Shown: positions 34,834 to 43,757 of the stretch, in pieces | Layout: each line of letters starts with the position of its first letter | How positions within the stretch are numbered: position 1 is the stretch's first letter | Assembly (NCBI GenBank): GCA_003497625.1 | Contig: DNNO01000030.1 | Location: forward strand, 33,263 to 97,262 | Source: Flavobacterium sp. | Lineage (GTDB): Bacteria > Bacteroidota > Bacteroidia > Flavobacteriales > Flavobacteriaceae | Length of the DNA stretch: 64,000 bases | Direction: 5' to 3' | Translations under genes and position numbers: made by a program | Notes under the pieces: generated by a model | The model's database searches: none | What the model was told of the DNA's origin: nothing | The model's input: only the letters and a program-made list of their open reading frames with translations

Positions 34834-35802
34834 TTACGAGTTGCTTGCTTTAAATGCTTTTAATTTTTCAATTAATTGAGGTACTACAGTGAAAGCATCA
34901 CCTACAACTCCATAATCAGCTACTTTAAAGAAAGGAGCTTCTGGATCTGTGTTGATAACGACTTTTACTTTTGATGAGTTAATACCCGCAATATGTTGAA
35001 TTGCTCCGGAAATACCAACAGCAATGTACAAGTTAGAAGCTACTGGTTTTCCAGTTTGTCCAACGTGCTCGCTGTGAGGTCTCCATCCGATGTCAGAAAC
35101 TGGTTTCGAACATGCAGTTGCTGCACCTAAAACAGAAGCTAATTCTTCAATCATTCCCCAGTTTTCTGGACCTTTCATTCCTCGACCTGCAGAAACTACG
35201 ATTTCCGCATCAGCGATAGTTACTTTTCCAGTTACTTTTTCTACGTTTTCAACTTTGATTCCGAAATCAGCATCATTTAATGATGGTGCGAAACTTTCTT
35301 CAGTCATAGCAGCAGCATTTTCTACTAATCCGAAAGAGTTTTTAGCAATTCCTAATACTTTTACTGGAGTTGAAATTTCAGTAATATTGAAAGCTTTGTT
35401 TGAGAAAGCAGTTCTTTTTACTTGGAAAGGCGAAGTGCTTTCTGGTAACGCTACAACATTTGAAGCATAACCTGCTTCTAAAGCTACAGCAACCAATGGT
35501 GCTAAATATAAACTATCTGTTGTTGAAGAAACTAATACAATTTGAGTTCCTTCTTTTTTAGCTGCTTGAGCAATTACATCAGCATATGCTTTTGCGCTAA
35601 AGTTGTTTAATTTATCGTTAGAAACGTTTAAAACTTTGTCTACTCCGTATGCAGCTAAAGCGCTATTGTCAGAGTTGTTAATAGTTACAGCAGTAACTGT
35701 TGTTCCCATTGAAGCAGCTACTTTTTTTGCGTAAGAAGCTAATTCGAATGCTACTTTTTTAATTTTTCCTTCTGCTGATTCAGCATATATTAATATAGAC
35801 AT
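34834..35802 (-). CDS. etfA: Electron transfer flavoprotein subunit alpha
   Basis: 322-residue FAD-binding subunit of the ETF heterodimer, carrying electrons from acyl-CoA dehydrogenases to the membrane quinone pool. The C-terminal FAD domain shows VSAGRGMKGPENWGMIEELA, SDIGWRPHSEHVGQTGK, LYIAVGISGAIQHIAG and VINTDPEAPFFKVADYGVVGD. The N-terminal half is the weaker ETF fold. It follows etfB by 25 bp, forming a two-gene operon closed by a terminator. Confidence 0.96.
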   Translation of the reverse strand: MSILIYAESAEGKIKKVAFELASYAKKVAASMGTTVTAVTINNSDNSALAAYGVDKVLNVSNDKLNNFSAKAYADVIAQAAKKEGTQIVLVSSTTDSLYLAPLVAVALEAGYASNVVALPESTSPFQVKRTAFSNKAFNITEISTPVKVLGIAKNSFGLVENAAAMTEESFAPSLNDADFGIKVENVEKVTGKVTIADAEIVVSAGRGMKGPENWGMIEELASVLGAATACSKPVSDIGWRPHSEHVGQTGKPVASNLYIAVGISGAIQHIAGINSSKVKVVINTDPEAPFFKVADYGVVGDAFTVVPQLIEKLKAFKASNS

Positions 35803-35827
35803 GATTCTTTAATTTTTAGGTTTGAAA

Positions 35828-36574
35828 TTAGATAACTTTCGCTTCGTTATGTAATAAGTTAATTAACTCATCTAAGTTGTCAGCATTTACTAATTTAACT
35901 GCTGATTTAGCAGCTGGTTTTTCAAATTTAACAGCTTTGGTTGCAGTAGCGTCGCCAGTTGGTTCTACTAAAGTTAAAGCTTTAGTTCTTGCCATCATGA
36001 TTCCTCTCATGTTTGGAATACGTAAATCTTTTTCTTCTACTAAACCTTTTTGACCACCAATAATTAATGGTAAACCTGCAGAAATAGTTTCTTTTCCACC
36101 GTCAATTTCTCTAGTTACTTTTGCTTCGTTTCCATTTACATCGATACCAACACAAGCGTTTACGAAATTGAAACCTAATAATCCAGCAACCATTCCTGGA
36201 ACCATTCCACCATTATAATCTAATGATTCTTTTCCAGCAATTACTAAATCATAACCTCCGTTTTTAACAACTTCAGCTAATTGTTTTGCAACAAACATTC
36301 CGTCTGTTGGGTTTGCATTAATACGAATTGCTTCGTCTGCTCCAATTGCTAATGCTTTTCTTAAAGTTGCTTCAGCGTCAGCTCCACCAACATTTACAAC
36401 AGTAACATTTGCCCCTTGTTGCTCTTTAAACCAAATGGCTCTAGTTAAACCAAATTCATCATTAGGATTAATTACAAATTGAACACCGTTAGTGTCAAAC
36501 TCACTGTCACCATTGACAAAATTAATCTTTGAAGTAGTATCAGGTACGTGACTGATGCAAACTAATATTTTCAT
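35828..36574 (-). CDS. etfB: Electron transfer flavoprotein subunit beta
   Basis: 248-residue AMP-binding partner of EtfA. Motifs: KILVCISHVPDTTSKI, VINPNDEFGLTRAIWFKE, ADEAIRINANPTDGMFVAKQLA (given as one segment in two parts), AGKESLDYNGGMVPGMVAGLL and IPNMRGIMMARTK. It is the first gene of the etfBA operon and is divergent from a pyruvate dehydrogenase gene across a 272-bp region with a -7 box for each direction. Confidence 0.96.
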   Translation of the reverse strand: MKILVCISHVPDTTSKINFVNGDSEFDTNGVQFVINPNDEFGLTRAIWFKEQQGANVTVVNVGGADAEATLRKALAIGADEAIRINANPTDGMFVAKQLAEVVKNGGYDLVIAGKESLDYNGGMVPGMVAGLLGFNFVNACVGIDVNGNEAKVTREIDGGKETISAGLPLIIGGQKGLVEEKDLRIPNMRGIMMARTKALTLVEPTGDATATKAVKFEKPAAKSAVKLVNADNLDELINLLHNEAKVI

Positions 36575-36608
36575 TTTTATGTATTTTGTTAGTGAATATT
36601 TTCAGTCC

Positions 36609-36616
36609 CAAAAATA
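36609..36616 (-). promoter_or_regulatory. etfBA -7 promoter box
   Basis: TATTTTTG on the minus strand fits TAnnTTTG and lies 35 bp before the etfB ATG. No clear TTTG -33 element at the ideal distance, though the region is T-rich. Confidence 0.5.
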
Positions 36617-36743
36617 CAAAATAATTTCTAAATAAAAACTATGCACGCATAATAAATATGTTTTTCTTAGATAAATTAGCTTTTTTTTAGGAATAGTTTA
36701 ATTACGAAGTTATGTTTTGTGTTTTGATTGAATATTTTTAACG

Positions 36744-36757
36744 CTAAAACGTTTTAG
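36744..36757. promoter_or_regulatory. 14-bp perfect palindrome, possible operator
   Basis: CTAAAACGTTTTAG is a perfect palindrome in the divergent etfB/pdhB region, 54 bp upstream of the pdhB -7 box and about 130 bp from the etfB one. It has the form of a dimeric regulator site. No regulator is identified. Confidence 0.4.
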
Positions 36758-36810
36758 TAGAAAGTGTTGCCATTTTTTTTAATAACGAATTAGAATAATT
36801 ATATTTTTCT

Positions 36811-36818
36811 TACTTTTG
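36811..36818 (+). promoter_or_regulatory. pdhB -7 promoter box
   Basis: TACTTTTG fits TAnnTTTG and lies 28 bp before the ATG at 36847. A matching -33 TTTG at 20 nt is not visible. Confidence 0.55.
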
Positions 36819-36846
36819 CCAATCATAATTCAAAGAAATTACTTTC

Positions 36847-37824
36847 ATGAGAACGATACAATTTAGAGAAGCTATTTGTGAAGCGATGAGCGAAGAAATG
36901 CGTCGCGATGAATCAATATATTTAATGGGTGAAGAAGTAGCAGAGTATAATGGAGCTTACAAAGCTTCAAAAGGTATGCTAGATGAATTTGGACCAAAAC
37001 GTGTAATTGATACACCAATTGCGGAGTTAGGATTTGCAGGAATCGCTGTAGGTTCGGCTATGAATGGGAATCGTCCTATTGTAGAGTTCATGACGTTCAA
37101 CTTCTCATTAGTAGGAATTGACCAAATTATCAACAATGCTGCAAAAATGCGTCAAATGTCTGCTGGACAATTTCCAATGCCAATGGTATTTAGAGGTCCA
37201 ACAGCTTCTGCAGGTCAGTTAGGTGCAACACACTCACAAGCTTTTGAAAATTGGTTTGCAAACACTCCAGGTTTAAAAGTAGTAGTTCCTTCTTCAGTTT
37301 ACGATGCTAAAGGTTTATTAAAATCAGCTATTCGTGATAATGATCCAGTTATTTTCATGGAATCAGAACAAATGTACGGAGATAAAGGTGAAGTGCCAGA
37401 AGGAGAATACACGATTCCATTAGGTGTTGCTGATATCAAAAGAGAAGGTACAGATGTTACAATTGTTTCTTTTGGAAAAATTATCAAAGAAGCTTATGCT
37501 GCGGCTGATGAATTAGCAAAAGAAAATATTTCTTGTGAAATTATCGATTTAAGAACCGTTCGTCCTATGGATTATGACACGATTTTAAATTCAGTTAAAA
37601 AAACAAACAGATTAGTAGTTTTAGAAGAAGCTTGGCCGTTTGCTTCAGTTGCTTCTGAGATAACATATATGGTACAAGAAAAAGCATTTGATTACTTAGA
37701 TGCTCCAGTTCAAAGAATTACAACTGCTGATACTCCAGCGCCTTATTCACCAACTTTATTAAAAGAATGGTTGCCTAATTCGCAAGATGTTATTAAAGCT
37801 GTTAAAAAAGTTTTGTATAAATAA
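36847..37824 (+). CDS. pdhB: Pyruvate dehydrogenase complex E1 component, beta subunit
   Basis: 325-residue thiamine-diphosphate enzyme subunit that works with an alpha subunit to decarboxylate pyruvate. Motifs: RTIQFREAICEAMSEEMRRD, YLMGEEVAEYNGAYKASKG (with the catalytic Glu), DTPIAELGFAGIAVGSAMNG, and the C-terminal DAPVQRITTADTPAPYSP typical of E1-beta. The alpha subunit and E2 are not adjacent; split E1 genes are common in flavobacteria. A branched-chain E1-beta is less likely given the close match to pyruvate-type motifs. Confidence 0.93.
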   Translation: MRTIQFREAICEAMSEEMRRDESIYLMGEEVAEYNGAYKASKGMLDEFGPKRVIDTPIAELGFAGIAVGSAMNGNRPIVEFMTFNFSLVGIDQIINNAAKMRQMSAGQFPMPMVFRGPTASAGQLGATHSQAFENWFANTPGLKVVVPSSVYDAKGLLKSAIRDNDPVIFMESEQMYGDKGEVPEGEYTIPLGVADIKREGTDVTIVSFGKIIKEAYAAADELAKENISCEIIDLRTVRPMDYDTILNSVKKTNRLVVLEEAWPFASVASEITYMVQEKAFDYLDAPVQRITTADTPAPYSPTLLKEWLPNSQDVIKAVKKVLYK

Positions 37825-37844
37825 CAATTAACTTATTATATTTG
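37812..37844 (+). promoter_or_regulatory. Promoter of the DUF5686 gene
   Basis: TTTG (37812-37815), a 21-nt spacer and TATATTTG (37837-37844) fit the Bacteroidota consensus. The predicted start near 37850 falls inside the pdhB terminator hairpin. Confidence 0.55.
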
Positions 37845-37880
37845 AAACTTCATCAGGCCATTCTGATGAAGTTTTTTTTT
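37845..37880 (+). terminator. pdhB intrinsic terminator
   Basis: AAACTTCATCAG (37845-37856) and CTGATGAAGTTT (37863-37874) form a perfect 12-bp stem with a 6-nt loop and a T10 tail ending 3 bp before the next ATG (37884). Confidence 0.9.
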
Positions 37881-37883
37881 CCT

Positions 37884-40367
37884 ATGAAGACAAAAATTGT
37901 ATTATTCTTTTTATTTGTAAGCTCGGTACTTTTAGGACAAACTAAAGTGGGCGGTAAAGTAACGGATGAGTTTGATGAGCCCATTGCTTTTGCAAATGTT
38001 ATATTTAAAAACTCGAAAGAAGGAGTTATTACCGATGAAAATGGAAATTTCTATTTTGAATCTAAAGAGAATTATTCCACTTTGGTGGTTTCTTATGTTG
38101 GATTCGAAAAGAAAGAAATTTCACTAAAACCAGGTTTAAATTCCGGTTTAAAAATAAAATTACAATCAGGAACTGAGCTTAAGGAAGTAGTTATTTATAC
38201 AGGTAAAACGTCAAAAAAGAACAATCCAGCTATCGATATATTGCGAAAAATTTGGGAACGTAGACGTAAGAACGGACTCAAAATGTTCAAACAATATGAA
38301 TATGATAAATATGAAAAGGTTGAATTTGACTTAAATACAATCGATTCTGCTTTCATGAATAGTAAAGTGTTTAAAGGAATGGAATTTGTTTTTGACCAAA
38401 TTGACACTTCAAGTATTTCTGGGAAAACCTATTTACCAATTTTCATCAATGAAACACTAAGCGAAGTTTATGGTGATAATGAAGCGAAAAAAACAAAAGA
38501 GATTACAAAAGCCAATAAAAATTCAGGATTTGGTTCAGGTGATGGAGTTAATACCTTTATCAAAGATTTATATGCTGATTTTGATATCTATGACAATTAC
38601 TTAAAGTTTTTCGATAAAGATTTCGTGAGTCCATTGTCAAGAACAGGAATCAATGTTTATAATTACGTTTTAAACGATAGTATGTATATCGACAACAAAT
38701 GGTGTTATAATATTGTTTACTATCCAAGACGTAAAAATGAATTGACGTTTAAAGGTGATTTTTGGGTAAACGATACCACTTTTGCTATTAAGAAAATTAA
38801 TTTAGAAGCCAGTAAAAGTGCTAACATCAACTGGGTAAAAGAAATTTATATTGAGCAAGAATATGAAGTTTTAAATGATTCTGTCTTTTTATTAAAGAGA
38901 GATTATATGATGTCTGATTTTAGTTTTTCTAAAAAAGAAGAATCAAAAGGAGTTTACGGAAAAAGAACAACACTTGCTAAAAATCATAAATTCAATATCA
39001 AGAAAGACGATAAATTCTACAAACAAGAAGTCAATTTCTATGACAATGCTGTTTTCAATAAACCTGATGAATATTGGGAAGCCAATCGATTTGAAGCTTT
39101 AAATAAAAACGAAGCTGGAATTTACAAAATGCTCGACACTTTAAAAGAAGTGCCGCGATTTAAACGAATTTACAGTCTTGCTTCAATTTTAGGAAGTGGT
39201 TATATCGAAATTCCAAAATGGAAAATGGATTATGGTCCAATATTTTCAACCTTTGGATATAACGATGTCGAAGGGCAGCGAATAAGAGCTGGTGGTAGAA
39301 CTTATTTTGGACCTAATGACAAATGGAGAATTCAAGGTTACACAGCCTATGGATTTAGAGATAATCAATTCAAATACGGAATTTCTGGTAGATGGATGGT
39401 GAATCCAAACAAAAGGTTGATTTTGTCGGTGGGAAATCGTCGCGATGTCGAACAAATGGGTGTGAGTTTAACAACTTCTAATGATATTTTAGGAAGAAGT
39501 TTTGCTTCGTCTGCGCTTTTTGCAAGTGGTGTTAATAATCAGTTAACCTCTGTAAATCTTACGACTTTAGGATTTGAAATAGAGCCAGCAAAGAATTTTA
39601 CTTTTCAAACGAATTTAACGTACAGAACATTAAAATCGGCTTCAAGCGAATTTAGTTTGGATTATTATACCGATTTGACTCAAACCGAAATTAAAAGTGA
39701 AGTAAAACAATCGGAAATAAATTTTGTAGCTGAATATACTCCAAAACGAAAAACCGTAGGATATGGTGTTGATCGTATGGATGTAGATTTCAATTATGCT
39801 CGTTTTTTTGTAAGTTATAGTAACGGCTTAAAAGGAGTTTTGAATAGTGATTTTAATTATCAAAAACTGCAACTTTATTATCGTCAACCTGCTTTAATTG
39901 GTGGTTTTGGTCGTTTGTTTACTACTTTCGAAACTGGAAAAATTTTCGGAGAAGTGCCGCTTGGTTTAATGGGAGTAATTCCTGGAAATCAATCATGGTT
40001 TGTAATCGAAAACACATATAATTTATTAGATTACTATGATTTTGTGGCAGATGAATATGCTTCATTACATTTTGAACACCATTTTAACGGAAGATTGTTT
40101 TCGAGAGTTCCACTTTTAAGAAAACTAAATTTACGTGAAATCATAGGAATCAAAGGTGTTTATGGAAGGGTTTCTGATGAAAATGTAATGTTAAATGCTT
40201 CGGGTTTAACGTATATTGCGCCTGAAGATGTGTACTGGGAATATCACGCAGGAGTTGGAAACATCTTCAAAGTATTGCGTGTCGATTTTGCTTGGAGAGG
40301 AAGTTACTTAGAAATGCCAGATGCTAGAAAATTTGCAGTAAGAGCTTCATTTGGATTTTATTTCTAA
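37884..40367 (+). CDS. DUF5686 outer-membrane protein with carboxypeptidase-like domain
   Basis: 827-residue envelope protein. A signal peptide (KTKIVLFFLFVSSVLLG) is followed by a carboxypeptidase regulatory-like beta domain (VGGKVTDEFDEPIAFANVIFKN to about residue 100), then DUF5686 (ILRKIWERRRKNGLKMF onward) and a C-terminal beta-barrel with alternating strands, ending FAVRASFGFYF. The start is the ATG at 37884, not the one at 37842 that lies upstream of the terminator. Family members are abundant in Bacteroidota and of unknown function; a role in outer-membrane biogenesis or surface assembly is plausible. Confidence 0.87.
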   Translation: MKTKIVLFFLFVSSVLLGQTKVGGKVTDEFDEPIAFANVIFKNSKEGVITDENGNFYFESKENYSTLVVSYVGFEKKEISLKPGLNSGLKIKLQSGTELKEVVIYTGKTSKKNNPAIDILRKIWERRRKNGLKMFKQYEYDKYEKVEFDLNTIDSAFMNSKVFKGMEFVFDQIDTSSISGKTYLPIFINETLSEVYGDNEAKKTKEITKANKNSGFGSGDGVNTFIKDLYADFDIYDNYLKFFDKDFVSPLSRTGINVYNYVLNDSMYIDNKWCYNIVYYPRRKNELTFKGDFWVNDTTFAIKKINLEASKSANINWVKEIYIEQEYEVLNDSVFLLKRDYMMSDFSFSKKEESKGVYGKRTTLAKNHKFNIKKDDKFYKQEVNFYDNAVFNKPDEYWEANRFEALNKNEAGIYKMLDTLKEVPRFKRIYSLASILGSGYIEIPKWKMDYGPIFSTFGYNDVEGQRIRAGGRTYFGPNDKWRIQGYTAYGFRDNQFKYGISGRWMVNPNKRLILSVGNRRDVEQMGVSLTTSNDILGRSFASSALFASGVNNQLTSVNLTTLGFEIEPAKNFTFQTNLTYRTLKSASSEFSLDYYTDLTQTEIKSEVKQSEINFVAEYTPKRKTVGYGVDRMDVDFNYARFFVSYSNGLKGVLNSDFNYQKLQLYYRQPALIGGFGRLFTTFETGKIFGEVPLGLMGVIPGNQSWFVIENTYNLLDYYDFVADEYASLHFEHHFNGRLFSRVPLLRKLNLREIIGIKGVYGRVSDENVMLNASGLTYIAPEDVYWEYHAGVGNIFKVLRVDFAWRGSYLEMPDARKFAVRASFGFYF

Positions 40368-40392
40368 ACCTATATTTTTTTTGCAAAACTCT

Positions 40393-40424
40393 TTTGTTTC
40401 TCATGTTTTATAGTGGTAACTTTG
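40393..40424 (+). promoter_or_regulatory. ppa promoter
   Basis: TTTG (40393-40396), a 20-nt spacer and TAACTTTG (40417-40424) match the consensus exactly, 26 bp before the ATG at 40451. Confidence 0.75.
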
Positions 40425-40450
40425 CACCCGTTTTAAAAACATAAGATAAA

Positions 40451-40981
40451 ATGACAGCAGATAAAATTACTACATTTGATGTATTGATTGAGATTCCTAG
40501 AGGAAGTAGAAACAAATACGAATACGATTTTGAATTAAAAAGAATGCGTTTTGACAGAATGTTATTTTCGTCAATGATGTATCCAGCAGATTACGGATTT
40601 ATTCCAGAAACGTTAGCATTAGATGGTGATCCATTAGATGTTTTGGTTTTAGTAAACGAACCAACATTTCCAGGTTGTGTTATGGAAGTAAAACCAATTG
40701 GTGTTTTCCACATGGCAGATGATAAAGGTCCAGATGAAAAAGTAATTTGCGTACCAGTTTCAGATCCAATTTGGAATAAACTAAACGATTTAAGTGATGT
40801 AAACCCGCACTTAATCAAAGAAATCGAGCACTTCTTCCAAGTATACAAAGATTTAGAAAACAAAAAAGTAGATGTTGAAGGTTGGGGTGATGTAAATGAA
40901 GCAAAAGAAATTTTGACAAAATGTACCAATCGTTTCAACGAAATCGAAAATAAACCAGAAGGATTGTTTAGTATTAAATAA
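40451..40981 (+). CDS. ppa: Soluble inorganic pyrophosphatase (family I)
   Basis: 176-residue cytoplasmic enzyme hydrolysing pyrophosphate to drive biosynthesis. Motifs: VLIEIPRGSRNKYEYD, YPADYGFIPETLALDGDPLDVLVLV (the DGDPLDVLV metal site) and KPIGVFHMADDKGPDEKVICVPV. Length is standard. It is followed by a terminator and, in the same direction, by a membrane pyrophosphatase, so the cell has both ways of consuming pyrophosphate encoded side by side. Confidence 0.97.
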   Translation: MTADKITTFDVLIEIPRGSRNKYEYDFELKRMRFDRMLFSSMMYPADYGFIPETLALDGDPLDVLVLVNEPTFPGCVMEVKPIGVFHMADDKGPDEKVICVPVSDPIWNKLNDLSDVNPHLIKEIEHFFQVYKDLENKKVDVEGWGDVNEAKEILTKCTNRFNEIENKPEGLFSIK

Positions 40982-41002
40982 TTTGTAGATTTCTAATAAA
41001 TA

Positions 41003-41038
41003 AAAAGGCAGTATTTTTCTAAAAATATTGCCTTTTTT
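41003..41038 (+). terminator. ppa intrinsic terminator
   Basis: GGCAGTATTTTT (from 41007) pairs with AAAAATATTGCC (41021-41032), with one G-U pair, flanked by A and T runs. It separates ppa from hppA, so the two are probably independent transcripts. Confidence 0.85.
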
Positions 41039-41096
41039 GTTTTATTTTCTTAATATTACCATAAAATTAACAAACACCAAAACTAATTTATATTTT

Positions 41097-43676
41097 ATGG
41101 AATCAATGATGATTTATGTACCAATAGTCATGGCACTATTAGGGTTAGCATTTATGGCTTTCAAACGCGCTTGGGTTCTTAAACAAGACGCTGGAGATGG
41201 AAAAATGAAAGAAATTTCAGATTACATCTACGAAGGAGCCTTAGCATTTTTAAAAGCAGAATACAAATTATTAACGTTTTTCGTTCTTGGAGCGAGTGTT
41301 GTTCTTGCGGGAATTTCATTTATTGTTCCAACAACACATTGGTTAATCGTAATTGCATTTATTTTCGGAGCAATATTTTCAGCTTACGCAGGTAATATTG
41401 GGATGAAAATTGCAACTAAAACAAATGTTAGAACTACGCAAGCTGCTCGTACTAGTTTACCACAAGCATTAAAAGTGTCTTTTGGTGGTGGAACAGTAAT
41501 GGGGTTAGGTGTTGCTGGTTTAGCTGTTTTAGGATTAACAGGATTCTTCATAATATTCTTTAGATTTTTTATGAATGGAGTATGGACTTCAACTGAAGAC
41601 ATGACTATCGTTTTAGAAACTTTAGCTGGTTTCTCTCTTGGAGCAGAATCTATCGCTTTGTTTGCTCGTGTTGGTGGAGGAATTTATACAAAAGCTGCCG
41701 ATGTAGGAGCTGACTTAGTAGGAAAAGTTGAAGCTGGTATTCCAGAGGATGATCCTCGTAATCCAGCAACTATTGCAGATAACGTTGGAGATAACGTTGG
41801 AGACGTTGCAGGTATGGGTGCCGATTTATTCGGTTCGTATGTAGCAACCGTTTTAGCGGCAATGGTTTTAGGAAATTATGTAATTAAAGATATGGGGGGT
41901 AAAATCGATGACGCTTTTGGCGGAATTGGACCAATTTTATTACCAATGGCAATCGCTGGTTTCGGAATTTTATTTTCTATCATTGGAACAATGTTAGTTA
42001 AAATTTCAAGCGACGATGCTAAAGAAGCACAAGTACAAAAAGCATTAAACATCGGAAACTGGGTTTCTATCGTTTTAACTGCTGTTGCATGTTTCTTCTT
42101 GATTGATATGATGTTGCCAGAAACGATGCAAATGTCATTCTTTGGTGAAGGAATTCAAGAGATTTCTTCAATGAGAGTTTTCTATGCATCTTTAATTGGA
42201 TTATTTGTTGGTGGAGCAATTTCATCAGTAACGGAATATTACACAGGATTAGGTACAAAACCAGTTTTAGCAATTGTACAAAAATCGTCAACTGGAGCTG
42301 GAACTAACGTAATCGCTGGTTTAGCAACAGGTATGATTTCAACTTTCCCAACAGTAATTTTATTTGCTGCGGCAATTTGGTCAACTTATGCTTTAGCAGG
42401 ATTTTACGGAGTAGCTTTAGCAGCTTCTGCAATGATGGCAACAACTGCAATGCAGTTAGCAATTGATGCGTTCGGACCAATTTCTGATAACGCAGGTGGA
42501 ATCGCTGAAATGAGTGAATTACCAAAAGAAGTGCGTACTCGTACAGATATTTTAGACTCAGTTGGTAACACAACGGCTGCAACTGGAAAAGGTTTCGCAA
42601 TCGCTTCTGCAGCTTTAACTTCGTTAGCTTTATTCGCTGCGTATGTAACGTTCACTGGAATTGACGGTATCAACATCTTCAAAGCACCAGTATTAGCTAT
42701 GTTGTTTATTGGAGGTATGATTCCTGTAGTTTTCTCTGCATTAGCAATGAATTCAGTAGGTAAAGCGGCAATGGACATGGTGTACGAAGTACGTCGTCAG
42801 TTCAAAGAAATTCCAGGAATTATGGAAGGAACTGGAAAACCAGAATATGGAAAATGTGTTGAAATTTCTACAAAAGCAGCTTTACGCGAAATGATGTTGC
42901 CAGGAATTTTAACAATCGGTTTCCCAATTGCAATTGTATTATTAGGTAAATTAGTTTATGCAGATAACAACCAATTAATCGCTGAAATGTTAGGTGGTTA
43001 TATGGCTGGAGTTACTGTTTCAGGTGTGCTTTGGGCAGTGTTCCAAAACAACGCTGGTGGAGCTTGGGATAACGCTAAAAAATCGTTCGAAGCTGGAGTT
43101 ATGATTAATGGTGAAATGACATACAAAGGTTCTGATGCGCACAAAGCAGCGGTAACTGGAGATACTGTTGGAGATCCATTTAAAGATACTTCTGGACCAT
43201 CAATGAACATTTTGATCAAATTAACATGTTTAATTGGTTTAGTAATCGCTCCAATCTTAGGAGGTCATGGTGCTACAACTGAAAAAGGTGCTTGTTGTGC
43301 AAAAACAGAAATGATGTGTTGCGATACAGGAAAATGCGATATGTCTAAATGTGCTGATATGACAAAAGAAGAATGTGCTAAAATGTGTGAAGACAATGGC
43401 TGTTCTCAAGAATGTAAAGAAAAATGTATGGCAATGTATGATGAAAACGGAAAATTCATCGGCGATGCTGGACATGTTCATGACGAAAATTGCAACCATG
43501 GAAAACATGAGGAAATCATTAAAATGGATGTAAAAAAAGTAAAAGATGATAATGGAAAAGTAAAAGCAACTGTTACTATCACTAAAAAAGTAGATGGTAA
43601 AGAAACTACAGAAGAAAAAGTTTTCGAAGGAGACGATTTAGAAGTAGAAGCGAAAATTGCTGAACTAGGAAAATAA
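41097..43676 (+). CDS. hppA: Membrane-bound ion-translocating pyrophosphatase with Cys/His-rich C-terminal extension
   Basis: 859-residue pump coupling pyrophosphate hydrolysis to Na+ and/or H+ export across the inner membrane. The catalytic loops are conserved: GADLVGKVEAGIPEDDPRNP, IADNVGDNVGDVAGMGADLFGSY and, near the C-terminus, DTVGDPFKDTSGPSMNILIK. GNTTAATGKGFAI has Ala where K+-independent enzymes have Lys, so it should be K+-dependent. The ATG at 41097 avoids 23 extra residues encoded over the preceding terminator. After the last helix (about residue 725) comes an unusual tail of about 135 residues with 12 cysteines (CC, CC, KCDMSKC, and others), HVHDENCNHGKHEE, and an acidic end. The tail is in frame and not a fusion artefact. 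Confidence 0.95.
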   Translation: MESMMIYVPIVMALLGLAFMAFKRAWVLKQDAGDGKMKEISDYIYEGALAFLKAEYKLLTFFVLGASVVLAGISFIVPTTHWLIVIAFIFGAIFSAYAGNIGMKIATKTNVRTTQAARTSLPQALKVSFGGGTVMGLGVAGLAVLGLTGFFIIFFRFFMNGVWTSTEDMTIVLETLAGFSLGAESIALFARVGGGIYTKAADVGADLVGKVEAGIPEDDPRNPATIADNVGDNVGDVAGMGADLFGSYVATVLAAMVLGNYVIKDMGGKIDDAFGGIGPILLPMAIAGFGILFSIIGTMLVKISSDDAKEAQVQKALNIGNWVSIVLTAVACFFLIDMMLPETMQMSFFGEGIQEISSMRVFYASLIGLFVGGAISSVTEYYTGLGTKPVLAIVQKSSTGAGTNVIAGLATGMISTFPTVILFAAAIWSTYALAGFYGVALAASAMMATTAMQLAIDAFGPISDNAGGIAEMSELPKEVRTRTDILDSVGNTTAATGKGFAIASAALTSLALFAAYVTFTGIDGINIFKAPVLAMLFIGGMIPVVFSALAMNSVGKAAMDMVYEVRRQFKEIPGIMEGTGKPEYGKCVEISTKAALREMMLPGILTIGFPIAIVLLGKLVYADNNQLIAEMLGGYMAGVTVSGVLWAVFQNNAGGAWDNAKKSFEAGVMINGEMTYKGSDAHKAAVTGDTVGDPFKDTSGPSMNILIKLTCLIGLVIAPILGGHGATTEKGACCAKTEMMCCDTGKCDMSKCADMTKEECAKMCEDNGCSQECKEKCMAMYDENGKFIGDAGHVHDENCNHGKHEEIIKMDVKKVKDDNGKVKATVTITKKVDGKETTEEKVFEGDDLEVEAKIAELGK

Positions 43677-43697
43677 TCTTTTTCAACATAAATAATG

Positions 43698-43726
43698 AAA
43701 ACCGCACAGCAATGTGCGGTTTTTTT
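43698..43726 (+). terminator. hppA intrinsic terminator
   Basis: AAAACCGCACA (43698-43708) and TGTGCGGTTTT (43713-43723) form a perfect 11-bp stem around a GCAA tetraloop, followed by T's. Confidence 0.9.
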
Positions 43727-43757
43727 ATTTAATTTTAGCCAAACAAACACAACTCCA

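Noticed and set aside
41028..41096. Upstream start for hppA
   Set aside because: The extra 23 residues are read from the ppa terminator region; the ATG at 41097 opens the first helix correctly.
42067..42600. Leu/Gln-rich minus-strand frames
   Set aside because: The composition is the antisense image of Ala/Glu-rich hppA helices; no independent evidence of a gene.
41384..43508. Several minus-strand open frames of 70-126 codons across hppA
   Set aside because: They are shadows of the hppA codons on the other strand, with low-complexity composition and no signal, motif or start context.
43280..43676. Frameshift or misassembly producing the hppA cysteine tail
   Set aside because: The frame is continuous, the codon usage is normal, and a terminator follows the stop at the usual distance.
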